64,000 bases of DNA from Sabellastarte sp. h YS-2021. Taxonomy: Eukaryota > Annelida > Polychaeta > Sabellida > Sabellidae. A program made the translations under genes and the position numbers. Positions 1 through 11,388 of the stretch are shown piece after piece; position 1 is the stretch's first letter; each line of letters opens with the position of its first letter. Below the pieces are notes generated by a model. The model saw only the letters and a program-made list of their open reading frames with translations, did not search any database and was not told the origin of the DNA. The stretch lies in contig OZ024936.1 in NCBI GenBank assembly GCA_964017235.1, positions 88,324,537 through 88,388,536 of the forward strand, given 5' to 3'.

Positions 1-2640
1 TTTCAGACCCATAGCTAATTACTCACCTACTCAAAATGAGTAAATGCGAATTATCTCTAAAAGTATTGCAGATAGCCAATTTTTCTCAAATAACTCATTC
101 ACCTACTTTTGGGAGAGCTTTCACTCTGTGAAGTTTCAGACCCATAGCTAATTACTCACCTACTCAAAATGAGTAAATGCAAATTATCTCTAAAAGTATT
201 GCAGATAGCCAATTTTTATCAAATAACTCATTCACCTACTTTTGGGAGAGCTTTCACTTGGTGAAGTTTCAGACCCATAGCTAATTACTCACCTACTCAA
301 AATGAGTAAATGCAAATTATCTCTAAAAGTATTGCAGATAGCCAATTTTTCTCAAATAACTCATTCACCTACTTTTGGGAGAGCTTTCACTTGGTGAAGT
401 TTCAGACCCATAGCTAATTACTCGTCTACTCAAAATGAGTAAATGCGAATTATCTCTAAAAGTATTGCAGATAGCCAATTTTTCTCAAATAACTCATTCA
501 CCTACTTTTGGGAGAGCTTTCACTCTGTGAAGTTTCAGACCCATAGCTAATTACTCACCTACTCAAAATGAGTAAATGCAAATTATCTCTAAAAGTATTG
601 CAGATAGCCAATTTTTCTCAAATAACTCATTCACCTACTTTTGGGAGAGCTTTCACTTGGTGAAGTTTCAGACCCATAGCTAATTACTCACCTACTCAAA
701 ATGAGTAAATGCGAATTATCTCGAAAAGTATTGCAGATAGCCAATTTTTCTCAAATTAATCATTCACCTACTTTTGGGAGAGCTTTCACTTGGTGAAGTT
801 TCAGACTCATAGCTAATTACTCGTCTACTCAAAATGAGTAAATGCGAATTATCTCTAAAAGTATTGCAGATAGCCAATTTTTCTCAAATAACTCATTCAC
901 CTACTTTTGGGAGAGCTTTCACTTGGTGAAGTTTCAGACCCTTAGCTAATTACTCACCTACTCAAAATGAGTAAATGCGAATTATCTCTAAAAGTATTGC
1001 AGATAGCCAATTTTTCTCAAATAACTCATTCACCTACTTTTGGGAGAGCTTTCACTTCGTGAAGTTTCAGACCCATAGCTAATTACTCACCTACTCAAAA
1101 TGAGTAAATGCGAATTATCTCTAAAAGTATTGCAGATAGCCAATTTTTCTCAAATAACTCATTCACCTACTTTCGGGAGAGCTTTCACTTGGTGAAGTTT
1201 CAGACCCATAGCTAATTACTCGTCTACTCAAAATGAGTAAATGCGAATTATCTCTAAAAGTATTGCAGATAGCCAATTTTTGTCAAATAACTCATTCACC
1301 TACTTTTGGGAGAGCTTTCACTCTGTGAAGTTTCAGACCCATAGCTAATTACTCGTCTACTCAAAATGAGTAAATGCGAATTATCTCTAAAAGTATTGCA
1401 GATAGCCAATTTTTCTCAAATAACTCATTCACCTACTTTCGGGAGAGCTTTCACTTGGTGAAGTTTCAGACCCATAGCTAATTACTCGTCTACTCAAAAT
1501 GAGTAAATGCGAATTATCTCTAAAAGTATTGCAGATAGCCAATTTTTGTCAAATAACTCATTCACCTACTTTTGGGAGAGCTTTCACTCTGTGAAGTTTC
1601 AGACCCATAGCTAATTACTCACCTACTCAAAATGAGTAAATGCGAATTATCTGTAAAAGTATTGCAGATAGCCAATTTTTCTCAAATAACTCATTCACCT
1701 ACTTTTGGCACAGCTTTCACTTGGTGAAGTTTCAGACCCATAGCTATTTATTCACCTACTCAAAATGAGTAAATGCGAATTATCTCGAAAAGTATTGCAG
1801 ATAGCCAATTTTTCTCAAATTAATCATTCACCTACTTTTGGGAGAGCTTTCACTTGGTGAAGTTTCAGACCCATAGCTAATTACTCGTCTACTCAAAATG
1901 AGTAAATGCGAATTATCTCTAAAAGTATTGCAGATAGCCAATTTTTCTCAAATAACTCATTCACCTACTTTTGGGAGAGCTTTCACTTGGTGAAGTTTCA
2001 GACCCATAGCTAATTACTCACCTACTCAAAATGAGTAAATGCGAATTATCTCTAAAAGTATTGCAGATAGCCAATTTTTCTCAAATAACTCATTCACCTA
2101 CTTTTGGCACAGCTTTCACTTGGTGAAGTTTCAGACCCATAGCTATTTATTCACCTACTCAAAATGAGTAAATGTGAATTATCTCTAAAAGTATTGCAGA
2201 TAGCCAATTTTTCTCAAATAACTCATTCACCTACTTTTGGGAGAGCTTTCACTCTGTGAAGTTTCAGACCCATAGCTATTTATTCACCTACTCAAAATGA
2301 GTAAATGCTAATTGTCTGTAAAAGTATTGCGGATACCCAATTTTTATCAAATACTCATTCATCTACTTGTGGGAGAGCTTTCACATGGTGAAGTTTCAGA
2401 CCCATAGCTAATTACTCACCTACTCAAAATGAGTAAATGCGAATTATCTGTAAAAGTATTGCAGATAGCCAATTTTTCTCAAATAACTCATTCACCTACT
2501 TTTGGGAGAGCTTTCACTTGGTGAAGTTTCAGACCCATAGATAATTATTCACCTACTCAAAATGAGTAAATGTGAATTATCTCTTAATAGTATTGCAGAT
2601 AGCCAATTTTTCTCAAATAGCTCATTCACCTACTTTTGGA
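1..2640. repeat. 133-bp satellite array, about 20 copies
   Basis: Head-to-tail units with a 133-bp period (for example TTTCAGACCCATAGCTAATT at 1, 134 and 267). Copies differ at a few positions, mainly TTGG/CTCT before GTGAAG and ACC/GTC after TTACTC. Variants recur at intervals (for example the TATTTATTCACC type at about 1744, 2146 and 2277), which suggests duplication of multi-unit blocks. The array is cut by the left edge of the window. Confidence 0.97.
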
Positions 2641-3154
2641 AGACCTTTCACACACGAAAATGAAAAATTGTGAATATCTCGGAAAAGCTATTTCTTCTGC
2701 TTTAATGCTCGGCGGGAGATACACACCACGGCAGTGGTCTTGACAAAAATTTTTGTCTCCCCAAAAATGGTGGCCATTTTGAATTTTCAAAGTTTTTGCA
2801 AAACACAAAAATGCTTATATCTCGAAAACTGTGCTATATGGAGCGAACTCAACAAAATTTGGGACCTGCTGGGTATCTCTGCAGAGTAGCCATGCCAATT
2901 TTCAAAATATTTTTGTCTCGCCAAATATAGCAGACATTTTTAATTTTTTTATTTTTTGCAAAACACAAAAATGCTTATATCGTGAAAACCGTGCTAGATA
3001 GAGCAGACTGCGCTGACTTTGGTTGCCGCAACAGTATAAGGCTAGAAACGAAGCATTTTCTTAATACTTTAGCACTCACCTTTATATCCTTTTCGGGACG
3101 CTTTGTTTTTGCTATGCAAAAACATTATCTTTTTTTTTGCGAGCGATCCTCTAG
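1..3154 (+). mobile_element. Helitron-like element C (AAGCGTCCC subfamily), 5' end outside the window
   Basis: The 133-bp satellite at 1-2640 is followed by a 0.5-kb tail that matches, almost base for base, the tail of the element at 46194-49768. The tail ends with GGGACGCTTTG, a hairpin of TTTTTGC and GCAAAAA at 3111-3127, a spacer and CCTCTAG at 3148-3154, followed by TT. The inverted motif, hairpin and CTAG|T end are those of Helitron/Helentron 3' termini. Relative to the sister element it lacks about 36 bp between CGGCG direct repeats (near 2705). No transposase or helicase frame is present, so it is non-autonomous. Confidence 0.72.
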
Positions 3155-3175
3155 TTGTAGTTGTTTCTGTTTCAG

Positions 3176-3255
3176 ATTCTGGTTCTTTAAGTTCCTCATC
3201 CTGTTTGGTATCTGTGTGGGTGCCTTCTTCATCCCACAAGGACAATTTGAAACAG
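3176..3255 (+). CDS. SERINC exon: early transmembrane helix ending in the FFIPQG motif
   Basis: An 80-bp internal exon after TTTCTGTTTCAG and before GTGAGA. It enters at codon position 3 and leaves one base. It reads FWFFKFLILFGICVGAFF then IPQGQFET, the conserved SERINC segment in which a hydrophobic helix is followed by IP(R/D)G. Its final G joins CC of the next exon to encode Ala, giving ETAWMW. The preceding coding exon is not in the window: the sequence to the left is satellite and transposon. The exon is unusual in that a Helitron-like terminus ends 21 bp before it and another element starts 45 bp after it. Confidence 0.9.
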
Positions 3256-3300
3256 GTGAGATTACATAGACCTATTCTTCTTCCCATCAGAGTTATAATT

Positions 3301-4898
3301 AAGCGTCCCTGAAAGGGCGCTTATTTGTTTTCGCCTCAGTTTCCTCGCTGCCGCCGCATTATGGTTTCCCTTGAATATCCCCCTTATTATTAAAAGGTTT
3401 CAAACCATATTTGGCAGTTATATATCTTAGGTGTGGGAAAATTTTTCTGCATGCTTAAATTTGACCTTTGACCTTTATGAAGGTCACATGATCAAAAACT
3501 ATTTTTAAAGTACACCCCCCCGTCATCACAGTTCAGGTAAAAATACTTGCTACAGAGCCTTATAATTTGACACACCTGTTTATACTATCGAAAACGCGAG
3601 CTGATTAGATTTTGGGAGCAATCCCTTCAAAAATGTCTCATTTATGAGTGATTTTCTGACACCTTCCAATCTGAAAGCCTTAAATTTAGGTCAACCCCCC
3701 TATTATCTTCTTAAGTATTGCATTTAGAGCTATAAAATGTATTGGGAGGTAATAGGAAACCATATGTGGAGAGTCTAAATAGCTGGTCATTTTTACCCCA
3801 CGGCCCCCCTTATGGGTCAAACTGGGGTCATAAAATAGCCGATTTTGAGTTTTTGCCTTATATCTCCGTTATTGTTGCTTTTATAGCTTCAGAATGTATT
3901 AAGAGGTATTGGGAAAGCTTATATGGAGAATCTAAATAGCCGGTCAGTTTTACCCCCCGACCCCCCCTTATGGGTCAAACTGGGGTCATAAAATAGCCGA
4001 TTTTGAGTTTTTGCCTTTATCTCCTTTATTGTTGCTTTTATAGCTTCGGAATATATTAAGAGGTATTGGGAAAGCATATGTGGAGAGTTTAAATAGCCTT
4101 TATCTCCTTTATTGTTGTTTTTATAGCTTCGGAATATATTAAGAGGTATTGGGAAAGCATATGTGGAGAGTTTAAATAGCCGGTCAGTTTTACCCCCTGG
4201 CCCCCCCTTATGGGTCAAACTGGGGTCATAAAATAGCTGATTTTGAGTTTTTGCCTTATATCTGCTTTATTGTTGCTTTTATAGCTTCAGAATGTATTAA
4301 GAGGTATTGGGAAAGCATATATGGAGAGTCTAAATAGCCGGTCAGTTTTACCCCCGACCACCCCCTTATGGGTCAAACTGGGGTCATAAAATAGCCGATT
4401 TTTGAGTTTTTGCCTTTATCTCCTTTATTGTTACTTTTATAGCTTCAGAATATATTAAGAGGTATTGGGAAAGCATATGTGGAGAGTCTAAATAGGCGGT
4501 CAGTTTTACCCCCCGACCCCCCCTTATGGGCCAAACTGGGGTCATAAATAGCTGCTTTGGAGTTTTTGCCTTATATCTCCTTTATTGTTGCTTTTATAGC
4601 TTCAGAATGTATTAAGAGGTATTGGGAAAGCATATGTGGAGAATCTAAATAGCCGGTCAGTTTTATCCCCCGACCCTCCCATATGGGTCAAACTGGGGTC
4701 ATAAAATAGTTGCTTTGGAGTTTTGCCTTATATCTCCTTTATTGTTGCTTTTATAGCTTCAGAATGTATTAAGAGGTATTGGGAAAACATACGGTGCAGC
4801 TTTGTGCATTCTTAGCTTTACAGCATGCTTATTAAAACCACAAAGCATTTTAAACTTTAAGGGACGCTTTGCTTTTGTTAGCAAAAGCATTCCTCTAG
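3301..4898 (+). mobile_element. Helitron-like element A (AAGCGTCCC subfamily), complete
   Basis: It begins AAGCGTCCC (3301) with a near-perfect hairpin to GGGCGCTT, then a GC-rich leader with GCCGCCGC, then a tandem array (3720-4790). It ends with GGGACGCTTTG, the hairpin GCTTTTGTTAGCAAAAGC (4871-4888), ATTC and CTCTAG at 4893-4898, followed by TT. The terminal motifs are inverted copies. Size 1.6 kb and no coding capacity. Confidence 0.72.
3720..4790. repeat. 158-bp tandem array inside element A
   Basis: The marker AGCTTC(A/G)GAAT occurs at 3885, 4042, 4125, 4283, 4441, 4598 and 4755. Spacings are 157-158 bp except one of 83 bp where half a unit was lost. Units carry poly-C tracts (ACCCCC..ACCCCCC) and TTATATCTCC.TTATTGTTGC. 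Confidence 0.93.
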
Positions 4899-5260
4899 TT
4901 TCTGTGATACTTTTAGTCCCAATTCTGAAATGTGTTGCATAGATTCCAACTGGAGTCTTTGCTCATACTTTCACTTTATACTTTCACTTTCTAATTTTAG
5001 TCCAATATCAGGTAGCAGGCCAGGGGTGAATGATAAAGCCAGGTAGAATGCCAAGCTTGAATGATATCAAAAAGTTTGTGATTTAGTTTTTGATTTTTAT
5101 TCTCTGACAATACTAATGCAAATTTATATGAATTCCAACAGCTTCTGGTTTTCTATTTAAACCTTATAGATTTTAAAGCCATCAGAGTGACTGTGTGAGT
5201 CTGTGCTGTGTGACTGACTGTGAATTAAGCTAAGGCTGTGACTTCATTAGAAAAACGACA
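4899..5260. other. SERINC intron, no recognised feature
   Basis: AT-rich intron sequence between two mobile elements. It holds a small duplication (ACTTTCACTTTATACTTTCACTTT at about 4968-4991) and nothing else I can assign. Confidence 0.5.
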
Positions 5261-6540
5261 CCGGTGTAAAAGTAAATCTTCCCCCCCGTAAAATCTCCCC
5301 CCCCAGGGGACAAAATGTTCTAGAAAATAGTCCCCCCCCGCCATGAAAATTTACCCCCCCACCTGTGATAATGATAAAAAATTATTAATATTTTCAAATC
5401 GTCTTTATTTAAACAGTGTACAAAGAATACAAGGGAAGTCAATAATTTCTACAATATAAAAGCACCATAAAAGGTAATATAAAATGAAGATTACAAAACA
5501 TCTAACCTCTTTATGCTAACTGTATTATAGATTACTGACATTGATCACACTTTAGATTCTGCCATAAGCTGGCTATGTGTGTTTTCTTTGAACATTTTTT
5601 ACAGTTTTTCATAGATCTGTTGTTTGGCTGCCTACATAAACAGTCTATTTCAATTGAAAATGTCCTTTCTTCAAGAGTGGTTACTTTACACTCAGTTGTT
5701 GGAAATGGACACATTTCACCCTTTTCTAGGCAATCTCTGAGATGGGGCCGGAGTCTTTTACTGTCCAGCCTTAATGTCTTAACATCTATACCATTTAAAA
5801 TGGCTGTTGAAAAGACAATATCAAATTCTAAATTACTGTTGAAGATTACACTTTTGAAATATCTTATTTAAATTTCAATGATTAGAAGTTATACAAAAAG
5901 TAAACCTGAAAGTTTGGAATGCAAGTTATTATTATAATATACCTAACCAAAAGAAAAGATCAAACCCTAAAATACTGTGCTGTTTAATGGGTGTTCATTC
6001 CATTCATAGAATTCACACCATAAGTGACCATGATAGATAAAAATAAATGTTAGGTAATGATGATATTAGAAGTAATCTGAAGTAAAACCATACACTGATA
6101 AAGTACAGGTCTGCATAATGAGTTTAATGATTTTTTATTTCATTCAAAGAAGTTATACAACAAGTAAAACTAATGGATCTTCCAAAATGGAAGGTATTAT
6201 TAATGAAATAAACATATACAATGCTAAAGTACAGGTACAGGTCTGCATATGTGTCATGTTTTTGTTTCATTCAAATAAGTGATGCAACAAGGAAACCTAA
6301 TAGTTCCACCAAAATGGAAGGTATTATTATCACAAATCTAAAAGGATAGCAAAATATGAAATGGCAAACAGCAGGTCTGTATGACAGATATTCTAAAAAC
6401 TAATAAAGTACAAAACTAACAGTTCAAGATTAATGTCCTTAGGTGGGGGGGGAAAATTTTCAGGCGGGGGGTATTATTTTCTAGAAAATCCTCCCCCCGG
6501 GGGGAATATTTTATGGGGGGAAGATTTACCATTACACCGG
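5261..6540. mobile_element. 1.28-kb inverted-repeat element with poly-C termini
   Basis: The left end (5261-5365) and right end (6430-6540) are long inverted repeats. Both start CCGGTGTAA..GTAAATCTTCCCCCC when read inward and contain two or three more C-runs and TTCTAGAAAAT. The interior is AT-rich. On the minus strand, 5532-5714 encodes a short Cys-rich piece (CLCRQP...CKKCSKK...CDQC) reminiscent of a zinc-finger/PHD-like tail of a transposase, but too short and isolated to name. Best read as a non-autonomous DNA transposon or foldback element. Confidence 0.7.
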
Positions 6541-7053
6541 GTATTCACCTTGAAAGAACCGATCCGAATTTGGGTAACCGTGTTTTAGTTGTCACCCAGT
6601 GGAAGTATCAGAGAATCAAATATGACGGATGATGTAAACAAATTCTTATAATAATAATGTTTAATATCTGTAAGAATAAGGAAAATTAAGTGAAAAACTA
6701 ATATCACAATCTGACAGAATAGTAAAGTTTGTCCGAGTATTTCATTGATTTACGTTATATTTCACATTTTTTCGGTTAAATGCTTTGCCAGTTTGTACCC
6801 GGATTCTTAAGGAATTCGGACTGTTTTCGGGTAACCTATCACAGCCTTAATTATTAAGCCAACCTCTGCAAACTTATTGTTGGGCCATTATATATAGTAA
6901 TAGTTGACATAATGTAAAATATGATGAGCTTATGTTATTGGTTGGACTGGATTTGAAAACCAAATCCAGTTTCCGGGGCTTTGAAACCAAACGAAATCCA
7001 AGATTTTGTTTGTTTACAATAAGATGATAAAAATTAAGCTGTGCATATGTTAC
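6541..7053. other. SERINC intron, no recognised feature
   Basis: AT-rich intron. A short palindrome occurs around 6952-6971 (GGATTTGAAAACCAAATCC). No exon, RNA gene or repeat that I can name. Confidence 0.45.
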
Positions 7054-7210
7054 AGTGAATATGTGTAATCAGGGAATACGTGTATTCCCTGAAAATTTCA
7101 GTGAATACGCGTATTCCCTGAAGTGGTCAGGGAATACGCGTATTCCCTAAAAATTTTAGTGAATACGTGTATTCCCTGGTTTTGATGACCAGGGAATACG
7201 CGTATTCCCT
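7054..7210. repeat. Cluster of 20-22 bp perfect palindromes (GGGAATACGCGTATTCCC)
   Basis: Five copies of a palindrome with an ACGCGT or ACGTGT core lie at 7070-7091, 7099-7120, 7129-7148, 7158-7178 and 7191-7210, spaced about 29-33 bp apart. A degenerate copy precedes them (from 7054). Spacers are short and AT-rich. A sixth copy with the same preceding AGTGAATATGTG text lies at 12410-12429. Confidence 0.93.
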
Positions 7211-7776
7211 AACTAGAAATTGTTGAGAATGCAGCTTTTTATTCTTATAATATATAAAAAATAACTTTTGCTATGGACTCTTGTGTGTTTATGTACTATA
7301 ACCATTAAAATATCCCACCATGATTTTACATAACTTTTACTGTACCATAACAACAACAACAACAACAAAAAATTAAAAAAAAACAAAAAACACAAAAAAT
7401 CACTTTGCCAAAAGGCAGTATTCATGTCTGTTAACATGGAGCTCTGCAACTAACTTTTATGTAGTTGTGAAGACAAGACAAACTGCAACTGGTTTAAAAA
7501 AAAGCTAAAGAAAGATTTTCAAGAACAGTGTATTATTTTGTAAATATTAAATGATGTTTTAATAGGTTAGAAAATGACACATCTCAATCTGTTTGGTTTC
7601 CTAGTCCTTTGATTTAACTGTATAAATGTCCAGTATACAGGTCAATAATAGCCAATAATGATGATTGTGTTGAGAGTAGGGGGAAGCAACGTAGCTTGGT
7701 ACTGAATTTAAAATTTAAATATATTTTGACAAAATATAATACAAGAAGCTGACTATTCACAATACTACATATTTAT
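7211..7776. other. SERINC intron, no recognised feature
   Basis: AT-rich intron with a short (CAA)n / poly-A stretch at about 7348-7396. Nothing else identifiable. Confidence 0.45.
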
Positions 7777-7805
7777 TATCTCCCGGAGATTATGAAATGA
7801 TGCCT

Positions 7806-7845
7806 GTGTGTGCGTGCGTGCGTGCGTGCGTGTGTGCGTGCGTTA
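7806..7845. repeat. (TGCG)n/(TG)n microsatellite
   Basis: TGTGTGTGCGTGCGTGCG-type run with interspersed TGTG units, just inside the left end of the composite satellite element. Confidence 0.9.
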
Positions 7846-7989
7846 GTTAGTCTCGCAGATTCCTCCAAAACTACTACAGCTACAGATTTTTTGTAAATTA
7901 ATTGTCCCAATGAATTTTCACGCCCTCGAAAATTTTTTTGGTTTTATGGACTTAGGCCTAAAGATAACTGAGTAATAGCTATCTTAGCT

Positions 7990-10075
7990 ACTTGGAGTAA
8001 AGGGCTCATAACTCAAAAACTATTGCAGTTACAACTTTTTCTTCAAATATGTTGTTCAGCTACTTTGTCCTTAGCTATAAGATGGTACATAGTTTGGGGT
8101 CCCATTGCATGCCATAAGTGAGTAATAGCTATTTTCTCATTTGTAGCTAAATAACAAAAGGAGTAAATGTCAAATATCTTCAAAAGTATTAGAGTTACAG
8201 AAATCTTTTCAAATATGTTGTTCATCTACTTTTTGGTAAGCTATCACATAGTAAAGTTTCAGACCTGTTGCACCTTGGATAGCTGAGTAATAGCTACTTT
8301 GAAATTCTGACTGTTGAGTAAAGCCATTGTAACTCCAAAACTATTGCAGTTAGAGTGTTTTCCTAAAATATGTTGTTCAGCTACTTTGTCCTTAGCTATA
8401 AGATGGTACATAGTTTGGGGTTCTATTGCATGCCATAAGTGAGTAATAGCTATTTTCTCATTTGTAGCTAAATAACAAAAGAAGTAAATGCCAAGTATCT
8501 TCAAAAGTATTACAGTTACAGAAATCTTTTCAAATATGTTATTCATCTACTTTTTGGTAAGCTATCACATAATAAAGTTTCAGACCTGTTGCACCGTGGA
8601 TAGCTGAGTAATAGCTACTTTCAAATTCCGACGGTTGAGTAAAGCCATTGTATCTCCAAAACTATTGCAGTTAGAGTGTTTTCCTAAAATATGTTGTTCA
8701 GCTACTTTGTCCTTAGCTATAAGATGGTACATAGTTTGGGGTTCTATTGCATGCCATAAGTGAGTAATAGCTATTTTCTCATTTGTAGCTAAATAACAAA
8801 AGAAGTAAATGCCAAGTATCTTCAAAAGTATTACAGTTACAGAAATCTTTTCAAATATGTTATTCATCTACTTTTGGGTAAGCTATCACATAATAAAGTT
8901 TCAGACCTGTTGCACCGTGGATAGCTGAGTAATAGCTACTTTCAAATTCCGACTGTTGAGTAAAGCCATTGTATCTCCAAAACTATTGCAGTTAGAGTGT
9001 TTTCCTAAAATATGTTGTTCAGCTACTTTGTCCTTAGCTATAAGATGGTACATAGTTTGGGGTTCTATTGCATGCCATAAGTGAGTAATAGCTATTTTCT
9101 CATTTGTAGCTAAATAACAAAAGAAGTAAATGCCAAATATCTTCAAAAGTATTAGAGTTACAGAAATCTTTTCAAATATGTTATTCATCTACTTTTGGGT
9201 AAGCTATCACATAGTTAAGTTTCAGACCTGTTGCACCATGGATAGCTGAGTAATAGCTACTTTCAAATTCCGACTGTTGAGTAAAGCCATTGTATCTCCA
9301 AAACTATTGCAGTTACAGTGTTTTCCTAAAATATGTTGTTCAGCTACTTTGTCCTTAGCTATAAGATGGTACATAGTTTGGGGTTCTATTGCATGCCATA
9401 AGTGAGTAATAGCTATTTTCTCATTTGTAGCTAAATAACAAAAGAAGTAAATGTCAAATATCTTCAAAAGTATTAAAGTTAGTGAAATCTTTTCAAATAT
9501 GTTGTCCATCTACTTTTTGGTAAGCTATCACATAGTAAAGTTTCAGACCTGCTGAACCTTTGATAGCTGAGTAATAGCTACTTTCAAATTCCGACGGTTG
9601 AGTAAAGCCATTGTAACTCCAAAACTATTGCAGTTAGAGTGTTTTCCTAAAATATGTTGTTCAGCTACTTTTTCCTTAGCTATAAGATGGTACATAGTTT
9701 GGGGTTCTATTGCATGCCATAAGTGAGTACTGGCTATTTTCTCATTTGTAGCTAAATAACAAAAGAAGTAAATGTCAAATATCTTCAAAAGTATTAAAGT
9801 TAGGGAAATCTTTTCAAATATGTTGTCCATCTACTTTTTGGTAAGCTATCACATAGTAAAGTTTCAGACCTGTTGAATCTTTGATAGCTGAGTAATAGCT
9901 ACTTTGAAATTCTGACTGTTGAGTAAAGCCATTGTAACTCCAAAACTATTGCAGTTAGAGTGTTTGCCTAAAATATGTTGTTCAGCTACTTTGTCCTTAG
10001 CTATAAGATGGTACATAGTTTGGGGTTCTATTGCGTGCCATAAGTGAGTAATAGCTATTTTCTCATTTGTAGCTA
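7990..10075. repeat. 321-bp dimeric satellite array, about 6.5 copies
   Basis: Period 321 bp, shown by the identical CATCTAC...AAGTTTCAGACCTG junctions near 8259, 8580, 8901, 9222 and 9543. Each unit is itself two diverged ~160-bp halves: both contain GAGTAATAGCTA, GAGTAAA, AAAA(C/G)TATT(G/A)CAGTTA, AATATGTT(G/A)TTCA and AGCTAT. The minus strand of each unit is open for 95 codons because 321 is divisible by three; this is not evidence of a gene. Confidence 0.95.
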
Positions 10076-11333
10076 ATTGAGAGCTTTCACTTGGTGAAGT
10101 TTCAGACCCTTAGCTAATTACTCACCTACTCAAAATGAGTAAATGCGAATTATCTCTAAAAGTGTTGCAGATAGCCAATTTTTCTCAACTCATTCACCTA
10201 CTTTTGGAAGAGCTTTCACATGGTCAAGTTTCAGACCCGTAGCTAATTACTCAAAATGAGTAAATGCTAATTATCTCTAAAAGTATTGCAGATAGCCAAT
10301 TTTTCTCAAATAACTCATTCACCTACTTTTGGGAGAGCTTTCACTTGGTCAAGTTTCAGACCCGTAGCTAATTACTCACCTACTCAAAATGAGTAAATGA
10401 GAATTATCTCTAAAAGTATTGCAGATAGCCATTTTTTCTCAAATAACTCATTCACCTACTTTTGAGAGAGCTTTCACTTGATGAAGTTTCAGACCTGTAG
10501 CTAATTATTCACCTACTCAAAATGAGTAAATGCAAATTATCTGTAAAAGTATTGCAGATAGCCAATTTTTCTCAAATAACTCATTCACTTACTTTTGGAA
10601 GAGCTTTCACTTGGTGAAGTTTCAGACCCGTAGCTAATTACTCACCTGCTCAAAATGAGTAAATGCGAATCATCTCTAAAAGTATTGCAGATAGCCAATT
10701 TTTCTCAAATAACTCATTCACCTACTTTTTAGAGAGCTTTCACTTGGTGAAGTTTCAGACCTGTAGCTAATTATTCACCTACTCAAAATGAGTAAATGCT
10801 AATTATCTCTAAAAGTATTGCAGATAGCCAATTTTTCTCAAATAACTCATTCACCTACTTTTGAAAGAGCTTTCACTTCGTGAAGTTTCAGACCCGTAGC
10901 TAATTATTCACCTGCTGAAAATGAGTAAATGCTAATTATCTCTAAAAGTATTGCAGGTAGCCAATTTTTCTCAAATAACTCCTTCAGGTACTTTTGGAAG
11001 AGCTTTCACATGGTGAAGTTTCAGATCCGTAGCTAATTACTCACCTACTCAAAATGAGTAAATGCTAATTATCTCTAAAATTATTGCAGATAGACAATTT
11101 TTCTCAAATAACTCGTTCATCTACTTTTGGGAGAGCTTTCACTTGGTAAAGTTTCAGACCCGTAGCTAATTATTCACCTGCTGAAAATGAGTAAATGCTA
11201 ATTATCTCTAAAAGTATTGCAGGTAGCCAATTTTTCTCAAATAACTCCTTCACATACTTTTGGAAGAGCTTTCACATGGTCAAGTTTCAGATCCGTAGCT
11301 AATTACTCACCATAGCTGAGTAATAGCTACTTT
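10076..11333. repeat. 133-bp satellite array, second locus (diverged)
   Basis: About nine copies of the same 133-bp unit as at 1-2640 but more diverged (CCCGTAGC variant, GAGAATT, missing blocks). It joins the 321-bp array directly at TTGTAGCTAA|TTGAGAGC, at a point where the two repeats share the word AGCTAA. Confidence 0.93.
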
Positions 11334-11341
11334 TGCCTTTG

Positions 11342-11388
11342 CCGGTGGATACATTTTGCATCTGGCCACAGATGCATCCTTGGTCTAG
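11342..11388 (+). mobile_element. Solo Helitron-like 3' end (CCGGTGGATA subfamily)
   Basis: CCGGTGGATA at 11342, hairpin GCATCTGGCCACAGATGC at 11358-11375, then CTAG at 11385-11388 followed by T. The same arrangement ends the elements at 19587-21676 and 25485-26497. Satellite text resumes immediately after CTAG, and no TATCCACCGG 5' partner is found upstream in the window. Confidence 0.7.

Noticed and set aside
5532-5871. Protein-coding gene inside the inverted-repeat element (98 codons + or 60 codons -)
   Set aside because: The + frame lacks any domain. The minus frame has a Cys pattern but ends within 60 residues with no continuation upstream, so at most it is a transposase remnant.
7054-7210. 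CRISPR-like array of regularly spaced palindromes
   Set aside because: Eukaryotic intron, spacers of about 7-13 bp, too few repeats and no cas genes.
8043-9830. Six near-identical 60-95-codon minus-strand open frames, 321 bp apart, looking like a tandem gene family
   Set aside because: They coincide with the 321-bp satellite unit. Its length is a multiple of three and AT-rich DNA is open by chance; the translation shows no domain, and the same monomer elsewhere (155 and 133 bp) does not keep the frame.
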